DNA from: Neckera pumila
Taxonomy: Eukaryota; Streptophyta; Bryopsida; Hypnales; Neckeraceae
Reading direction: 5' to 3'
DNA length: 64,000 bases
Assembly (NCBI GenBank): GCA_963969595.1
Contig: OZ018409.1
Location: 23,242,163-23,306,162, forward strand
The translations under genes and the position numbers were made by a program. Shown piece by piece: positions 10,913-22,768 of the stretch (positions are counted from its first letter, which is position 1; every line of letters begins with the position of its first letter). The notes under the pieces are model-generated. The model was not told where the DNA came from and did not search any database. It saw only the letters and a list, made by a program, of their open reading frames with translations.

Positions 10913-13112
10913 TAGACTTAATATACTTCATTTCATCAATTGGTCTCAAATTAAAAAAAAAAATAGTTTTTTATGATAGATTCCCAAATCAAGAAGAAAA
11001 TGCAAGAATTAGGCAAAATATACTATTAACTAAGGTGATTTATAGATTAAGCATCGACTTTTGCAAAAAAGACAATAATACCATATTGAAGGACTTTCCA
11101 ACACAAATTACTCTAAATGCATCCAAGTAGCCTCTCCCCTATGAATGAATAACTATTTTTATTGCCCTTTAGTCCTTTTTGAAGTCATCCATCATATACA
11201 AAATGTTTGTAACATCATTCTATAGTTAACAATGGAAGGACACCACCTTGGTGATAGGTTTTTCATTGAAAAATGATTTAATTTTTCACCAATAGGTACA
11301 TTCCATATATTTATAGTAATAGATAAAGTCATTAATTGGATACTTATTGTCTTTAGCATCCTAAGGTTAAGGCATTATAACTTCAATGAAGCTTATGCTC
11401 TATAAGTGGTAAGCAACCATAGGAGAAATGGAGTTGGATTATAAGCCACTCCCTTGGTCTAGCTTTTATTCTAACCTTCAATATTCTTAAATATGTTTTC
11501 TTCACCTTAGCCCTTACATAATAGATCCAATTTGAGGGCTAGATTTTCAAAGAATCTTCAAGAAAATTCTTCTTGTGCTCAATTACATGTGAACTTCCTT
11601 GGTAGTATCATTCTATTTGTCTTCACAAGATGCATCTATCAATTTAAGTCTTGGGTCTTGAATCACAATTTGAACTTGTAATTTTTGCATCAAAAAGTTT
11701 GATAAATCTTTTGAATAGTGGCTCTGAGGTTGTCTATGGTCTTGAAGAGGGTGGAAGCTTATCATTGATTGGTCATTTGAACACATGAAGTCCATTTAAA
11801 AAAGATTGTAACATCGAAGCTTGGGCAGGGCTCTCTCCAACCTCAAATGTCATTTAAAGGTCAAAAGCACCAAAGAAATTAGTTTGATTATTGTGTTGTA
11901 TAGTTAAAGAGCCTTTAAATTTGTTTTAATTCCAAAAGGATTGGGCTTGTTTTTCACAAATATTATGCAAAATTGCCGCTTTCTACTGTATTGAGCATAA
12001 TTGAAATATAAGAATGTTTTTCAAACTTTTAATTAAAAACATTTGTGTTAGACTACTATAGGAATGTGTGGAAAAATTTCAACTTTTTTTTGCACAGATT
12101 GCAAGATAATAACATTTGAAGTAAGAATAAAAGAAATTTTAGACGTGTCCCAAAGGGTCAAGCATAACTGTAGAAAAGGAGGCACTATCCAACCATGGAA
12201 ATTGGTACCATTGGGTAGTTATTTATGTTAGTTATTTGCATGCCAATTTTCAAAGATAATGGAGGTGTCCTATATATCCAAAACCATCTTGCAATGAGAG
12301 ATTGTTCCAAGAAATGCAACTTCATAATCAAGATAAGGAGCAAGATTTCAACTGTTATAGGAGAACTCATTTTTTGGAAGAATCATAATCCCAATGTTCA
12401 AGGTAAATATTTCCTTTTCAAAATCAAGAAATTCTTTTATTAATTTTCAAAAAAAATGTCATAAATTAACAACAAAGTTTGAGCTAATGGTTGTAAAATT
12501 GTTCTAAAACTGCCATTTTGGTACATTGAGAGAAATTTGAGAATTTATTTTCTTTCATTTTCAACCACAGATTATTTACCTACACTACTGTGAGAATGTG
12601 TGGAAGAAATTTTAGCCCATTTGGCTTCATAGATTGCAAGATACAAATGTTCCAAGTTAATATATAAAACATAATTTACAGCTAGCTTGACTACTTGCCC
12701 TATATATTAGCACGCTATCTTTGTTGCCCCTAAACTTTTGAGCTTCACAACTTTTGGTCCAAGCATCTAATTGGAAAAAAAATTACATTTTCACAAAGTT
12801 GATACAAGCTCCTATCTTTGATAAAATTTCACTTTTGTCTATTCAAAAATGACTTTGTATAAACCTACCTAAATACTCAAAATATTGCACAAGAGCTTAT
12901 TGTCTTTTAAGGGTTAACATCAAAAATTTGATTTGAAAAAATATATTGAATGATTTTTCTATTGAAGATTTTGTGCAAGGGTGTCCATTGCAAATCTTGT
13001 GTTAGAGATTCTTGGAGATGAGCCTCAAATACACTAAATCTTGGGAGAAATTCACATTAAAAATTCATTTAAAAAAATTGTAGAATAGATTTTGAAAAAC
13101 TGTAAAGAGTAA
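10913..13112. other. AT-rich repeat-derived DNA, no gene seen
   Basis: It contains a CCAATAGGTACATT repeat at 11289-11370. Two related blocks lie near 12000-12110 and 12480-12660, each with GAATGTGTGGAA and GATTGCAAGATA, which also occur inside the larger TTAA-bounded elements. A TTAA-type end (TCTTTTAAGGGTTAA) finishes at 12917, with no partner found. No coding exon could be supported. Confidence 0.4.
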
Positions 13113-13842
13113 TTGCACAAAACACCTGTCGATTTTGTCGCGTTTTGCAATAGTATTCATGATTTTTACTTGAGTATTTTTAAATTAGAAAAATAAATTT
13201 TTAAAAATTTTAAAAATATGGCTAATGTATAGACCTTTAAAATGAAGGTAACCACCAAAGGAAAAGCCTAGGAAATTTTTCGAAGTAGGAGAATTAGGAA
13301 AGTGTCAAAACTCATGGAAATAGATATTTTGATGTTTAAATTAGTTGAAAACAAGAAACAAAATTATATAAATAAAATAAAAATTGGCCATTCAAAAAGC
13401 TCTATAAAGATGGTACTTCACCAAAGAACCACCAAAAATATGTTTTTATATGTTTCAAAATGCAAGCTAAATGAAGCTCACTTTGTGGACTTCTACACCA
13501 CACAAATTTAAGTATTTTTAGAATTGCTTTGGATAAAAGCTATAAGTCTACTAGAGGACCATTTGCACCAAATTTTAACTCCAAATTCGTTTTTTTAGGT
13601 ACAAAATAGTACTAAAAATCCCAAAATGGCAAGTGTGACATAATATTGGGGGCTATTATTAAATAGTATAACATTTTCTTAAAACTTCCAAAAATTAGAC
13701 AAGGTGTATAATAGACATAAGTACCTTGCCTATTAATTTTGAATTCTTTGGAGTCAAAACGCAAAAGTGATAGCCAAAAAACTAATCAATATGCAACGTG
13801 TGACAAACATAGTACAAAAAATAGTACAAGTGTTTCATGCAA
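13113..13842 (+). mobile_element. Element of family B, about 730 bp, copy 1
   Basis: Inverted ends are TTGCACAAAACACCTGT at the left and ACAAGTGTTTCATGCAA at the right. The reverse complement is found at 19685-20389 with matching interior blocks, for example AAGCTCACTTTGTGGACTTC near 13467 and GGGGGCTATTATTAAATAGT near 13649. No transposase frame is present. The superfamily is not clear from the ends. Confidence 0.75.
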
Positions 13843-14641
13843 ATCACCCTAAATCAATTATGGCTGTGCATATTATGTCCTTTAACTTCATAAATTTTTC
13901 AAGACCTCAATTTTAGATTTGATAAGTAATAGAAGGATTGAAAGACTTGAATTCATGTTCACAATATGACATAGTACCCTATTGATCAAACATTATAATC
14001 TTTCAATCCATGAGTGATATTGTTGTGTTTTCTTTTCCTATGTGATCCATAACATGTCTATAGTTTAATTGGTTACAAGTTAAAGAAAATTGATAAAATA
14101 TATCAAAACTTGAACCGACTTTGTTTAGTTATGAGCAAACTCCAAGAAGCTCAAAAAAGGCCTTGGGCATTTAGGGGTTAAAATGAGTGGTATGTTCATC
14201 AGTTCTTCATCAAATTTGCTGTAGACATTTCTCTATGTGGCCGAATCCTCGGGCTAGAATTTTCAAATTATCACCGAGATGTCTGCCTTTGGAGACAATA
14301 CTTGTGCACTGCCACCATTTTTGTTCAAGTAACAGATCATGTCACTAGGAGAGGCTTCTTGCTGCTCAGAAAGGCAATGGTTCTGTTTGTATCGAAAGGA
14401 CAGGGAATTGCTGCAGCAACGAATGATGCATTCAAGCAAAGTTCCTCTCAGGTTGTAGAAATTCATGGAGCTCATATTGCTTACCCTGCTCTAGCTCGAT
14501 CTGGTCATCAGTCTCATGGATCGGGGTTCCGGGAAAGATGCAGTGCTTCGGTAATAGAAGCCAGTGGCCAGAATTCCTGACTTCAATAAGTTATCCATTT
14601 TTTTAGTTCTTATTATGCTGACTGCCACTCACATCAGGAGA
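13843..14641. other. Downstream flank of the Mpv17-type gene
   Basis: The left part is AT-rich and contains a TTAA-type element end (GGGCATTTAGGGGTTAA) finishing at 14181 with no partner found. From about 14200 the base composition rises toward that of the gene, consistent with the 3' untranslated region of the minus-strand gene ending at 14642. The plus-strand frame at 14302-14580 is probably chance. Confidence 0.35.
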
Positions 14642-16191
14642 TTACTTGGTTTTCGTAGTCCACTTCTTCCAAGGAACGTTGTCAGAATGTTTGACCCAAG
14701 ATAGGAATGCACTGTCCACCAAGCAAACGCAGTTCACAAACAGCAGTTGGTGCTTGACTGGAACATACCGAAAGTTTACCACCTGGGAATTTGCACCTGT
14801 GAGCATCAAATCGAAAAGCAAATGGGACCAGAATTCAAACATGTTAGCACCCTCTTAGCAGTACCGACCTGATAATTCAAAACCCAAATTCAAATTCCTC
14901 ACCTGGACGCATGTCCATAGTACACCTTCGGACAAAAGTGTAGGGAAATAATCTCGATGGAGAGTCTGCTTGAACTGAAGAAAGGTCTTCCCAGCAGTCA
15001 AACTCATGTAAAAGAAAAAGACGAGCAGGTGCAGGGGCCCGAATAGCAACGTATCAGCACACAATTTCGCGCCCACAAACCGTCCCGAATATGGTTCTAA
15101 TTTCAGTTTAGTCGTGCAGACATATTCCAGGAATTGGTACCTGTAAGAAGTCATTTCTCACGTGTGATTGAAAGCTGGTCAAAAAACTATGAAAGAAATG
15201 AGTATGCTAGCTGTGCACCAAAATCTAACCCTAAATCCTTCCACATGAAATTTCGCTGCTGCGCAAACAAGTTTCTGTGTCGGACCTGAGGTGGAGGATC
15301 CTAAAACCTGATCCCGTCTCCTATTCTGACCTCTGTTACCAACGGCAACTCACTCATACACTTGGTTGGACTTATTAGCAAGTGGTATACAGGACTTGGC
15401 CACTGATCTTTGAATGGAAATGGGGCTTGTCTACTGTCACTTATAGTGATCTACAGCCTCAGCTTTGAAGTTGCAATCCTAAATAGAGTGATAAAGACGA
15501 TCATGTGATCCAGCAGCACCAGTTCAAAAGGCTTGAGCTAGCAAACCCGACGCTTCCCAATGAGAGAAGGAGTTATCTCCAATTTCGCACCAGCTGTGTT
15601 GTATTCCATCAATTTTCGCAACTAATTGAGAATGCTAGCACAAGAAAGAGATGGTCAATAAGAGCATACCAGTAGTGACCAGTGGGACCAACAAACGCCC
15701 CCCCAAACGATCCTGATGCTGCTACTCTTCTCCAGTCGAGCATATCGTCGTTGCTTCTCAAATCGTCCTCCACTGGGAAACTGGCCGAGCCTCCCTGCAA
15801 AGAGCACGTTAGCCTTTCCTCTGGCACCTCCATCAATGAAAGCACAACGAACCCAAAAACAAAGAGCAATGCCTTGCAGAGCATTACATACAATTGGTGA
15901 TTCAGGCGTTACGGTACCCACAGGGGCCTGACTCGACATCGCCAAAGACAATATCTGCGCTACCAAATCCCCGAGGGACCACAACACTCCTGAAGTAACC
16001 ATCTGCGTGCACAGTGGTCGCTTCAACAGACAATTCTGGTACCATTTCCAAGGATTCCGAAACCCTAATTTCGACCTGTCCGGCACTGCTTCCATGAGGA
16101 GCTCCCTCTTTTCACCCTCGACGCTACTCACATGATCCTCACCGTCAAACCGCGACATACACTCACTCGAACACGCCAAAGATACCTGCAT
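14642..16191 (-). CDS. Mpv17/PMP22-family membrane protein, four exons, 260 aa
   Basis: Exons in transcript order: 16191-15913, 15794-15670, 15140-14903, 14782-14642. All introns are GT-AG and the joins keep frame (93 codons; 125 + 238 nt; 47 codons with stop). Family hallmarks appear in order: WYQNCLLKRPLCTQMVTSGV then WSLGDLVAQ at residues 49-79; DWRR and GPTGHYWYQFLEY at about 112-142, with the WY pair rebuilt across a splice junction; and WTCVQVVNFRYVPVKHQLLF around 210-232. Mpv17/PMP22 proteins are small four-helix membrane proteins of peroxisomes, mitochondria or plastids, thought to affect small-molecule permeability. The length is at the long end of the family because of about 45 N-terminal residues, possibly a targeting region. 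A further frame upstream (16286-16495, starting MAAPRPLFPHDPGSPHP) might be an extra 5' exon, but I could not join it. Confidence 0.88.
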
Positions 16192-17132
16192 TGCGTAATC
16201 ACAGGAATTTGAATAATTCGAGAAAAAAACTCATGATCCAATCACCCCCCCTGCATGAAATTCCCGAAATTGCTCAGCATCCACATTAAAATTTTGATTT
16301 TGATTTTATTCTCATAAAGAAGCATGGAAGCTGCAGCAGGACACATAAAAAATTCCTGATCGAGAATGCAAAGAGGATGAGCTTGTGAATTACGTTGCTG
16401 GAAACCTCATTGGGATTACCGGTCTTGGCGAGAACGACGTAACCTGGATGGGGGCTTCCAGGGTCATGAGGAAACAGGGGTCGTGGTGCTGCCATTGATC
16501 ACTACGAATTGTTTAGCATGAGCAAGTGGTTTCTTGCTGTGCATGCATGAAGAAGAGCTGCAGCAGCCCTAGCGAGGCAAGAGACCATGTCTCCAGTGTG
16601 ACTGCAGTTCACCGAGGTGTGAATGTGGTAGCCGTATGTCAAACAGGTTTGTCCTCTGGGGAAGGCTAACCTCTGCAAGGGATCAAGGTAATGCAAGGTG
16701 TTAAGACTTAAATTTCACCAAGAGAATTCAATCTGATTTTTGGATACCATTTTTTGGATACCAAATACTACTTGACCCTGGAACAATGCAGCTCCCCATG
16801 ACCAAGGTAGTCACCAAAATAGACTACTCCAATTATTGGACCAATAGGTGTATTCTTTGTTTCTATAGTTATCAATGAAGTGATCCATTAGACCTTACAG
16901 GTTCACAACATCCTTACAGGGTTACTAAGAGATGCAAACTAGAATTCCCGTACCTATAATTGTCATTGAATTTCAATGGCTTCTCTTATATAACATTGTT
17001 AAATATAGCATCTGATACAAAATACTATAAAAGGTTCAAGAATATTTGCTCAAAGTACGAGAATTATCCTTAGTATAAGTCAAAGAGGTTTGGCCACCTT
17101 AGACATTCTTTCATGGATACCTAATTCTTTCT
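16192..17132. other. 5' flank of the Mpv17-type gene
   Basis: The part to about 16700 is GC-richer and has two short minus-strand frames (16286-16495 and 16502-16696) that could be leader or exon sequence. Beyond this the DNA is AT-rich and includes a CCAATAGGTGTATT repeat at 16840-16925. No promoter element could be assigned. Confidence 0.35.
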
Positions 17133-17543
17133 TTAAACCTTAAACGCCGAGCCAAGCTAGGAATGACCTATGGTGTTTTATACAATACAATATGCTTGGC
17201 CTTAGTGGGATCCACTAATCTTAATCTTTTTTTCTGCTTTGCATTAATTGTACAATAAGTTTACTCTTGTTTTTGGAGTATGGTCTAAGTTGGACAATTG
17301 TGAATGGATGGCTTGTTCATGTGGAGGCCCAAAATCCTCTTCATCACTACGGACACTATTAGGATGTGGGACAAAAGTACAATATTATAGATACAAATAG
17401 TATTCAATTGGTTTATGATAAAACAATAATCAATAGTAATCAATTGCAATTGTGCAGTGTTAGGCTTTAAATTATTGCCAAGCATATTGTATTGAGCTCC
17501 GTAGTATAAAAACCGTAGCTAACTCTCAAGCGTTAAAGGGTTA
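17133..17543. mobile_element. TTAA-bounded (piggyBac-like) element, copy 2
   Basis: The element is 411 bp. The left end is TTAAACCTTAAACGCCGAG; the right end read inward is TTAACCCTTTAACGCTTGAG. Both bear TTAA. The interior is non-coding. Confidence 0.6.
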
Positions 17544-17815
17544 AGTTGAAGGAAGCTTAGAGTACTAGTTAACAATGTTATGTATTGCACAAGTTATTAA
17601 GCCCTCTCCTCTCACGTTTTTATACTACATGACGCAGGATGATTACAAAAAGTGAGGATAATTTACACTCATAACCCCATCTTCCATTCTCTTCATCCCT
17701 GCCGGATTCCCAACACTAATGTGCATGGAATGCCCCTGCGCGCGCACGACACATGATCGATCTGCGCAAGGAAATCAAACCCAAATTTTGAAGAGCTTTT
17801 GGATTCCATCGCCAG

Positions 17816-18558
17816 TTAGTCGATATGCGGCAACGAGTTCGCAATGTTGCTCTTGAAACTGAACCCGTTGGTATGCCAATTCCGCACCGTGGCGAGCACT
17901 GCCAGTACATACGCCGTGACATTGCAGCACGAGCAGGTCGCCACCACGCAGATCGAGGACACCTTCGTGCTCAGCATCTTCGGGCTCCGGCACACGATCG
18001 ATTCGACTTCCCAAACAAGAGAACGGCGATGATATCACCTGCAAGAACAGGCCGATCGCGAAGAAGAAGCTGGCTATGGATCCGAGCACGTTCACCTGAA
18101 TCACATATCAAATGCCCACGATGGCCGGCACGAACTCCGCGCACAGCAACGTCTTCACTTCCACTGCGAGCTCGTCGTACTTGCAAGTTTCCAGGACGCT
18201 CTCTTCGTGCTCAGGAGGGATGTGCAAGAGGAGAGGTTGGTGGCAGCTGCTGGCGACGGTGTGCAGGCCTGCTTTTACCAACTGAAGACGATGAAGCTCA
18301 AGGACAGGCAGATGCGCTTGATGGGGGTCACGTTCAAGCCTTGGCTGGCGCGATCAAACGCGAAGATGTAACCCGTCGCTTGCACGGCGGACACCTTGAT
18401 GGTCAGACCGCTGTAGCCCTGGAGGAATTTCAGCTGCGCGTAGTTGGGGAGGACGTTGGCGCGGAGAAGGGCTTCCTTGCAGCGGTCGTTGAGCAACACC
18501 AGCGCTTCGCTCTCGCGACGGTTCCCAACCTTGGAAGACGTACAACGAAGTCAATAAT
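17816..18558 (-). pseudogene. Broken gene for an unrecognised multi-pass membrane protein
   Basis: This is a GC-rich island on the minus strand. Coding-like text runs from about 18558 (ESEALVLLNDRCKEALLRAN, then GYIFAFDRASQGLNVTPIKR and a hydrophobic stretch SLSFIVFSW) into an in-frame TAA. It resumes in a shifted frame (LHTVASSCHQPLLLHIPPE ... CAEFVPAIVGI), meets a TGA, and continues with VLGSIASFFFAIGLFLQV. After another shift it reads SSICVVATCSCCNVTAYVLA, ending at the stop at 17816-17818. Splicing cannot easily rescue these breaks because the gaps are under 30 nt. At least three membrane segments are visible. I do not recognise the family. The long open frame on the opposite strand (17825-18589) is a shadow. 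Confidence 0.5.
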
Positions 18559-19684
18559 TAATCTTGAGAGTTTAAGGATTTTCTGTTAATGATTTTGGAA
18601 TACCGGCCTAAATGTTAATTGCTATGATTTGGGGTCAAGTTTTCGTCAAAATCAGAAGACCTGCGAGAATTAATCGAGAATCGAGGAGCGTACTATTCTT
18701 ACAATCTTTCAATTTTGGTAGTCTGTAGAATCTCAATGCAAGTTCGTCTTTGTGTGCAGATTTCTGGAAGAGATTCATAGGGTATTGGCATGGGTATTGA
18801 AAAAATGGACAGGGCGTGCACACACGTTAATTTCTTCATTCTTAAGACACTCAATCTTTCATAAAGTAGAAGCTCATTCATCAAGCGTGTGATATCAGTA
18901 AATTCAAGTAGGATATAATGCCAGCAAATTCTCGCTTTTAATTTCAACACCAAACTCGTCGACGAGCTTCCATTGTGTCAACAGTTTCAGAATGGAAATT
19001 ATTTTCTTCTCGGCAAGAATATTTTACCTCCAGTGGGGTCAATAGGCTAGCTAGGACGTCGATGCTGTAGTCTCGCTCGGTGTGCATCAAGAGTGAAGCA
19101 CATGGGGTTTAGGCCTAGTAACCAGACACGTAGCACCATGTAGGGTAAATATGAAAAGGTTTAGAAGTTGACTGATCATGTTCTTTTATCTTTATTAAAA
19201 AAAATGTTGAACATTGTGTGAGCAAGTGGAATGGATGTCCTTCATTTGTTGAACAAAGAGGTGGAGCAAGAAGGCACTCACTGGGCTGTTCTTCAAGCAA
19301 TGGCGACCAAGGTCACCACTACTATAGGTGTCCTACACGAGTGTTGCATCTTATTGCAAGCAATCAGTTTGGGTGTTTTGTCCTAATTGTAGCCGGCCAC
19401 CAACTGCGTTAGGCTCACTCTTGAGGTTGTCACGAGCTTTGCTCTTTCATTGTGATTTCGTCACATCTATGCTGTCACCACTATTGCCATCGCTACTATC
19501 CTTCATTGAAAACTTTGAGCTCTTTAGCTAGGGCTAGGCTAGAGAAATTTAGGCCCAATTCAAAGGAGTAGATGGACAAATTGATTTCAAAGTCCATTGG
19601 CTGAAATTGCATCTTTGTCTAGTGCTGTGCTCAAACGTCCTAGTTTGTCCACTTCTTTAAGCTACCACGTCACCAACAGGTGAC
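18559..19684. other. No recognisable gene
   Basis: The sequence is mixed in composition with scattered short frames (minus 18699-18953, plus 19218-19412) lacking recognisable domains. It could include the 5' end of the broken membrane-protein gene. Confidence 0.35.
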
Positions 19685-20389
19685 TGTATGAAACACTTGT
19701 ACTATTTTTTATCATATGTTGCGTGCTAATTAGTTTTTTGGCTATAACTTTTGCATTTTGGCTGCAAATTTTTTTATAGACAAGGTACTTATGACTATTA
19801 TACAACTTGTCTAGTTTTTTTAGTTTTTTAATTATACTATTTAATAATAGCCCCCGGTACATGTCACACTTGACAATTTTGGGGTCTTTGGTACTATTTA
19901 GTACCCAAAAAAACAAATTTGGAGCTGAGATTTGGAGGAGATAGTCTTCTAGTAGACTTCTAGCTATGTTCCAAACGAATTCTAAAAATATTTAATTTTA
20001 TGTGGTGTAGAAGTCTACAAAGTGAGCTTCATTCAACTTGCATTTTTAAACATAAAAACATTATTTTGGTGATTCTTTTGGCGCATGACCATCTCTATAG
20101 AACTATTCAAAATAGCCAATTATTATTATATTTATTTAAATTTTTTCTTATTTTTAACTAATTTAAACATCAAAATATCTATTTTTCTTGAGTTTTGGCA
20201 CTTTTCCAATTCACCTACTTAGAGAATTTTCCTAGGCTTTTCCTTTGGTGGTTACCTTCATCTTAAAAGCAAATACATTAGTCATGTTTTTTAATCATTT
20301 TTAAATTATTTTTCTAATTTTATAGTATTCTCGAAGAAATCATGAGTACTATTGCAAAAGGCAACAAATAATACAAGTGTTTCGTGCAA
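19685..20389 (-). mobile_element. Element of family B, copy 2 (inverted)
   Basis: This is the reverse complement of 13113-13842. Ends are TGTATGAAACACTTGTAC and ACAAGTGTTTCGTGCAA. Shared interior blocks include AATAGCCCCCGG near 19848 and AGTCTACAAAGTGAGCTTCA near 20010. The two copies differ by point changes and small gaps, so both are old. Confidence 0.75.
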
Positions 20390-20944
20390 CCCCAATCAAT
20401 GTGCCACCTCAACAGACAAGATGTAGAAATTTTTGGCTCTTGCTTGCAGGGTGGTTCCAAACTTTGCTGGTGGACAAAGGGCTCCTACATTGTTGCAATG
20501 TGCATTTGTTTTGTCTTGCAATGTGCTTCATGCAAGGCTCTTCTGCAGTTTAAAATTCATTGAAAAGATAGGAGAAGACAGGAGTTGAAGGAAAAGCTCA
20601 TGAAAACAAAACTGGAACGGTAATAAGCAATTGCAAGCATTTGGGCTTTGTGGTAGTCTATGAAACCACATTTGATGAATAGGTTGGCACTAGTAACATC
20701 CTCATGACATGGAAGGTATTTTAGAAGATGAAATATTGGCCATGGTGCCATTGTTTATTCTTTACCCGGTCGCTAGTTTGAACTAACCTTAGCTACCATT
20801 TAGCCCCCTTTTGCAATAGTTGAAAATGAAGGGGGGCTAAAAGATTTAGCCCAATTTTTGTACCACGAGCTAGGGCTATGTTTCTTGTTTAGTTGGGGCA
20901 AAGAGTCAAAGTAGTTGGGGCAAAATCACGATTTGCTGAGAAGC
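20390..20944. other. No recognisable gene
   Basis: A minus-strand frame at 20557-20751 (65 codons) has no known domain. A short imperfect hairpin (TTTAGCCCCCTTTTG / GAAGGGGGGCTAAA) lies near 20800-20845. Confidence 0.35.
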
Positions 20945-21197
20945 ATGCAGAATATTTTTTTGAAAATTACATTCATTAGAAGAAATATTAAAAATTTACT
21001 TGAGTACATTGAACTTTTTTCCACAAATTTTTTAAAATCACATATATAATTTTTTTAATTCATTGTTGCATATTTTGGCATTTACTTTTACAAATACTTT
21101 ATGCAAAATATGGAATTTGACATCCACTTATGATAAGTATGTTGTGTTACTTATAGTAATAGTTTACAAATATGACCTCAAATTTGGTAACAAAAAA
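20945..21197 (+). repeat. Repeat, inverted copy at 24385-24640
   Basis: The sequence from TTTTTTGAAAATTACATTCA to CTCAAATTTGGTAACAAA recurs in reverse complement at 24385-24640 with few changes. The copies lie about 3.2 kb apart facing each other. Confidence 0.8.
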
Positions 21198-21742
21198 TCC
21201 TTTGAGCATATGATCTTGTAAGCCAATAGACGTTTCTTTGCTATCCCACACTTCTTGCACCTTTATTACTTTGTTTTTCAATACTTTTTTTAAACCCTAA
21301 AAGCCCTTTGTCCCTTTGGGCAGATACCAACAAGCTGAAATTTTTTCCTGATTTTTGAAACTTTGTTTTGGAGGAGAAAAACTGTTTAGCTTTGTAGGAA
21401 TATAATTTTTTTTGCAATCCGTGCCCGGGAACAAAAATTATGAATCAAATAAACTCAAAATAGGGGACAAGAAGCAAAGCGGGCAGCAAAAAAAAATTTG
21501 TACTTTTTTTTCTTTTTTTTTTTAGCATTTTTATTCTCATAGATTATACTTTTGTCTATCTTAAAATCTGTGATTCATTTCATTTAAATTTGTTATGAGA
21601 AAGTTATAGACATTCTGTTTTTTCAAACAGTTAAAGCATCTTTTTGAAAAAAATAACTTATAGGACTCATTTTTTAATGCAATTTTTCAACTTTTTCAAC
21701 TTTTTTTTTTGGCATGGTTTAGTTTATTTGTTAGAACAATCT

Positions 21743-22057
21743 CACTACATGAAAAATGATATTTAGTGTTGGCAACACTAATTACGAACCTTGACACTAA
21801 ATATCATAAGTAAGTAACACTAAATCTAATTTCTAACGCTAAATATGCTCTATGGTAAATCTGAAATCTGAAAAGGTTTACATTTAGTGTTAGAACAGGT
21901 TAAAAAAATGAACTTGCAAAGGAAGCGGAGGCGGCAGCAGAGGCGGCGCATTGAAGTCCAACACAACACTAAATCCGCTACAATTCAGATTTAGTGTTGT
22001 GGCTGGTAGGGGGGTAAAACACTAAATGTCATACTACACTAAATATCATTTTTAGTG
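21743..22057. mobile_element. CACTA-like MITE nested in a TTAA element
   Basis: It starts CACTACATGAAAAATGATAT and ends AAATATCATTTTTAGTG. The motif TTAGTGTT / AACACTAAAT recurs several times inside, typical of subterminal repeats of CACTA (En/Spm) elements. A GC-rich patch with repeated GGCGG lies near 21925-21950. It has no transposase. Confidence 0.6.
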
Positions 22058-22093
22058 TATTGGAATTAGTGCATTTTAATTCCATCTAAAATA

Positions 22094-22335
22094 GAGTTGT
22101 TCGTATAGTACCCAAAATCAAAGTTTAAACCCCACAGTTTTGTGAAAAAGCAAGTTTTGAGCAAAAAGTGAATACGAAAGTGGGTATCAAACTTTCTTTT
22201 GGGCCTAAATTGACCAAAAAGAAGTTTGGTCTGGACTTTGCCTGCGGGGTTGTGGTTGCCTATGGGGTCGTCCATTGGAGGAAATTTATCGAAAAAAGTC
22301 CCCTCCAACTTGGAGGGGGACTTTACAAATAACTC
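22094..22335. mobile_element. TA-flanked MITE nested in a TTAA element
   Basis: Ends are GAGTTGTTCGTA on the left and TTACAAATAACTC on the right, each bordered by TA. The right part forms a strong hairpin (GTCCCCTCCAACTTGGAGGGGGAC is split by only a few loop bases). An 80-codon minus frame crosses it but is not a recognised protein. It is probably mariner-related. Confidence 0.5.
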
Positions 22336-22768
22336 TAATGTATGAACATTTTAGATTTTCCTTCTATCTCGTACCTACTTCTATTTAACAATTTTTTTAA
22401 TAATGAAAATTAAATTCTTTTATATTTATTTTTTGAGTAGATTGTCAATTCAATTCTCTACTGTAAACATTTAAAGCTCAAAACTTTGTAGTGCAAAGAT
22501 TTTCAGGTAAAAGTGTTCAAAGTCAAAAAATCCAATCTCGCAATGTGCTAAAAAACTTGTTTTTTCACTTTAAACGTAGATATCTTGCAATTTGTGCGGT
22601 CAAAAATTTTGAAATTTTTTCCACACATTCTTATACCAATTAGGTGTATGATCCTACGGTTAGCTATGCAAAAAAAACATTTTTAATTTTTTTTTCACTC
22701 TTTGCTAAAATAATGGCAATTTTGGGTGTTTTCTAGCAGAAAAAAGCCTTAGGCCTTTAGGGGTTAAA

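Larger units (their letters stand above)
21291..22768. mobile_element. TTAA-bounded (piggyBac-like) element, copy 3, with nested insertions
   Basis: The element is 1478 bp between TTAA sites. The left end is TTAAACCCTAAAAGCCC; the right end GGCCTTTAGGGGTTAA. Subterminal sequence (GTCCCTTTGGGCAG, GTTATGAGAAAGTTATAGAC, ATCTTGCAATTTGTGC) matches the 927 bp copy at 60391-61317. The extra length is largely accounted for by two later insertions at 21743-22057 and 22094-22335. Confidence 0.7.

Noticed and set aside
16286..16495. Upstream frame MAAPRPLFPHDPGSPHP as first exon of the Mpv17-type gene
   Set aside because: Several donor-like GT sites exist but none gave a convincing in-frame join to the exon at 16191.
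17825..18589. Long plus-strand open frame (254 codons), rich in Arg, Ala and His
   Set aside because: It lies opposite a minus-strand island with membrane-protein text. High GC keeps antisense frames open, and its composition is typical of a shadow.
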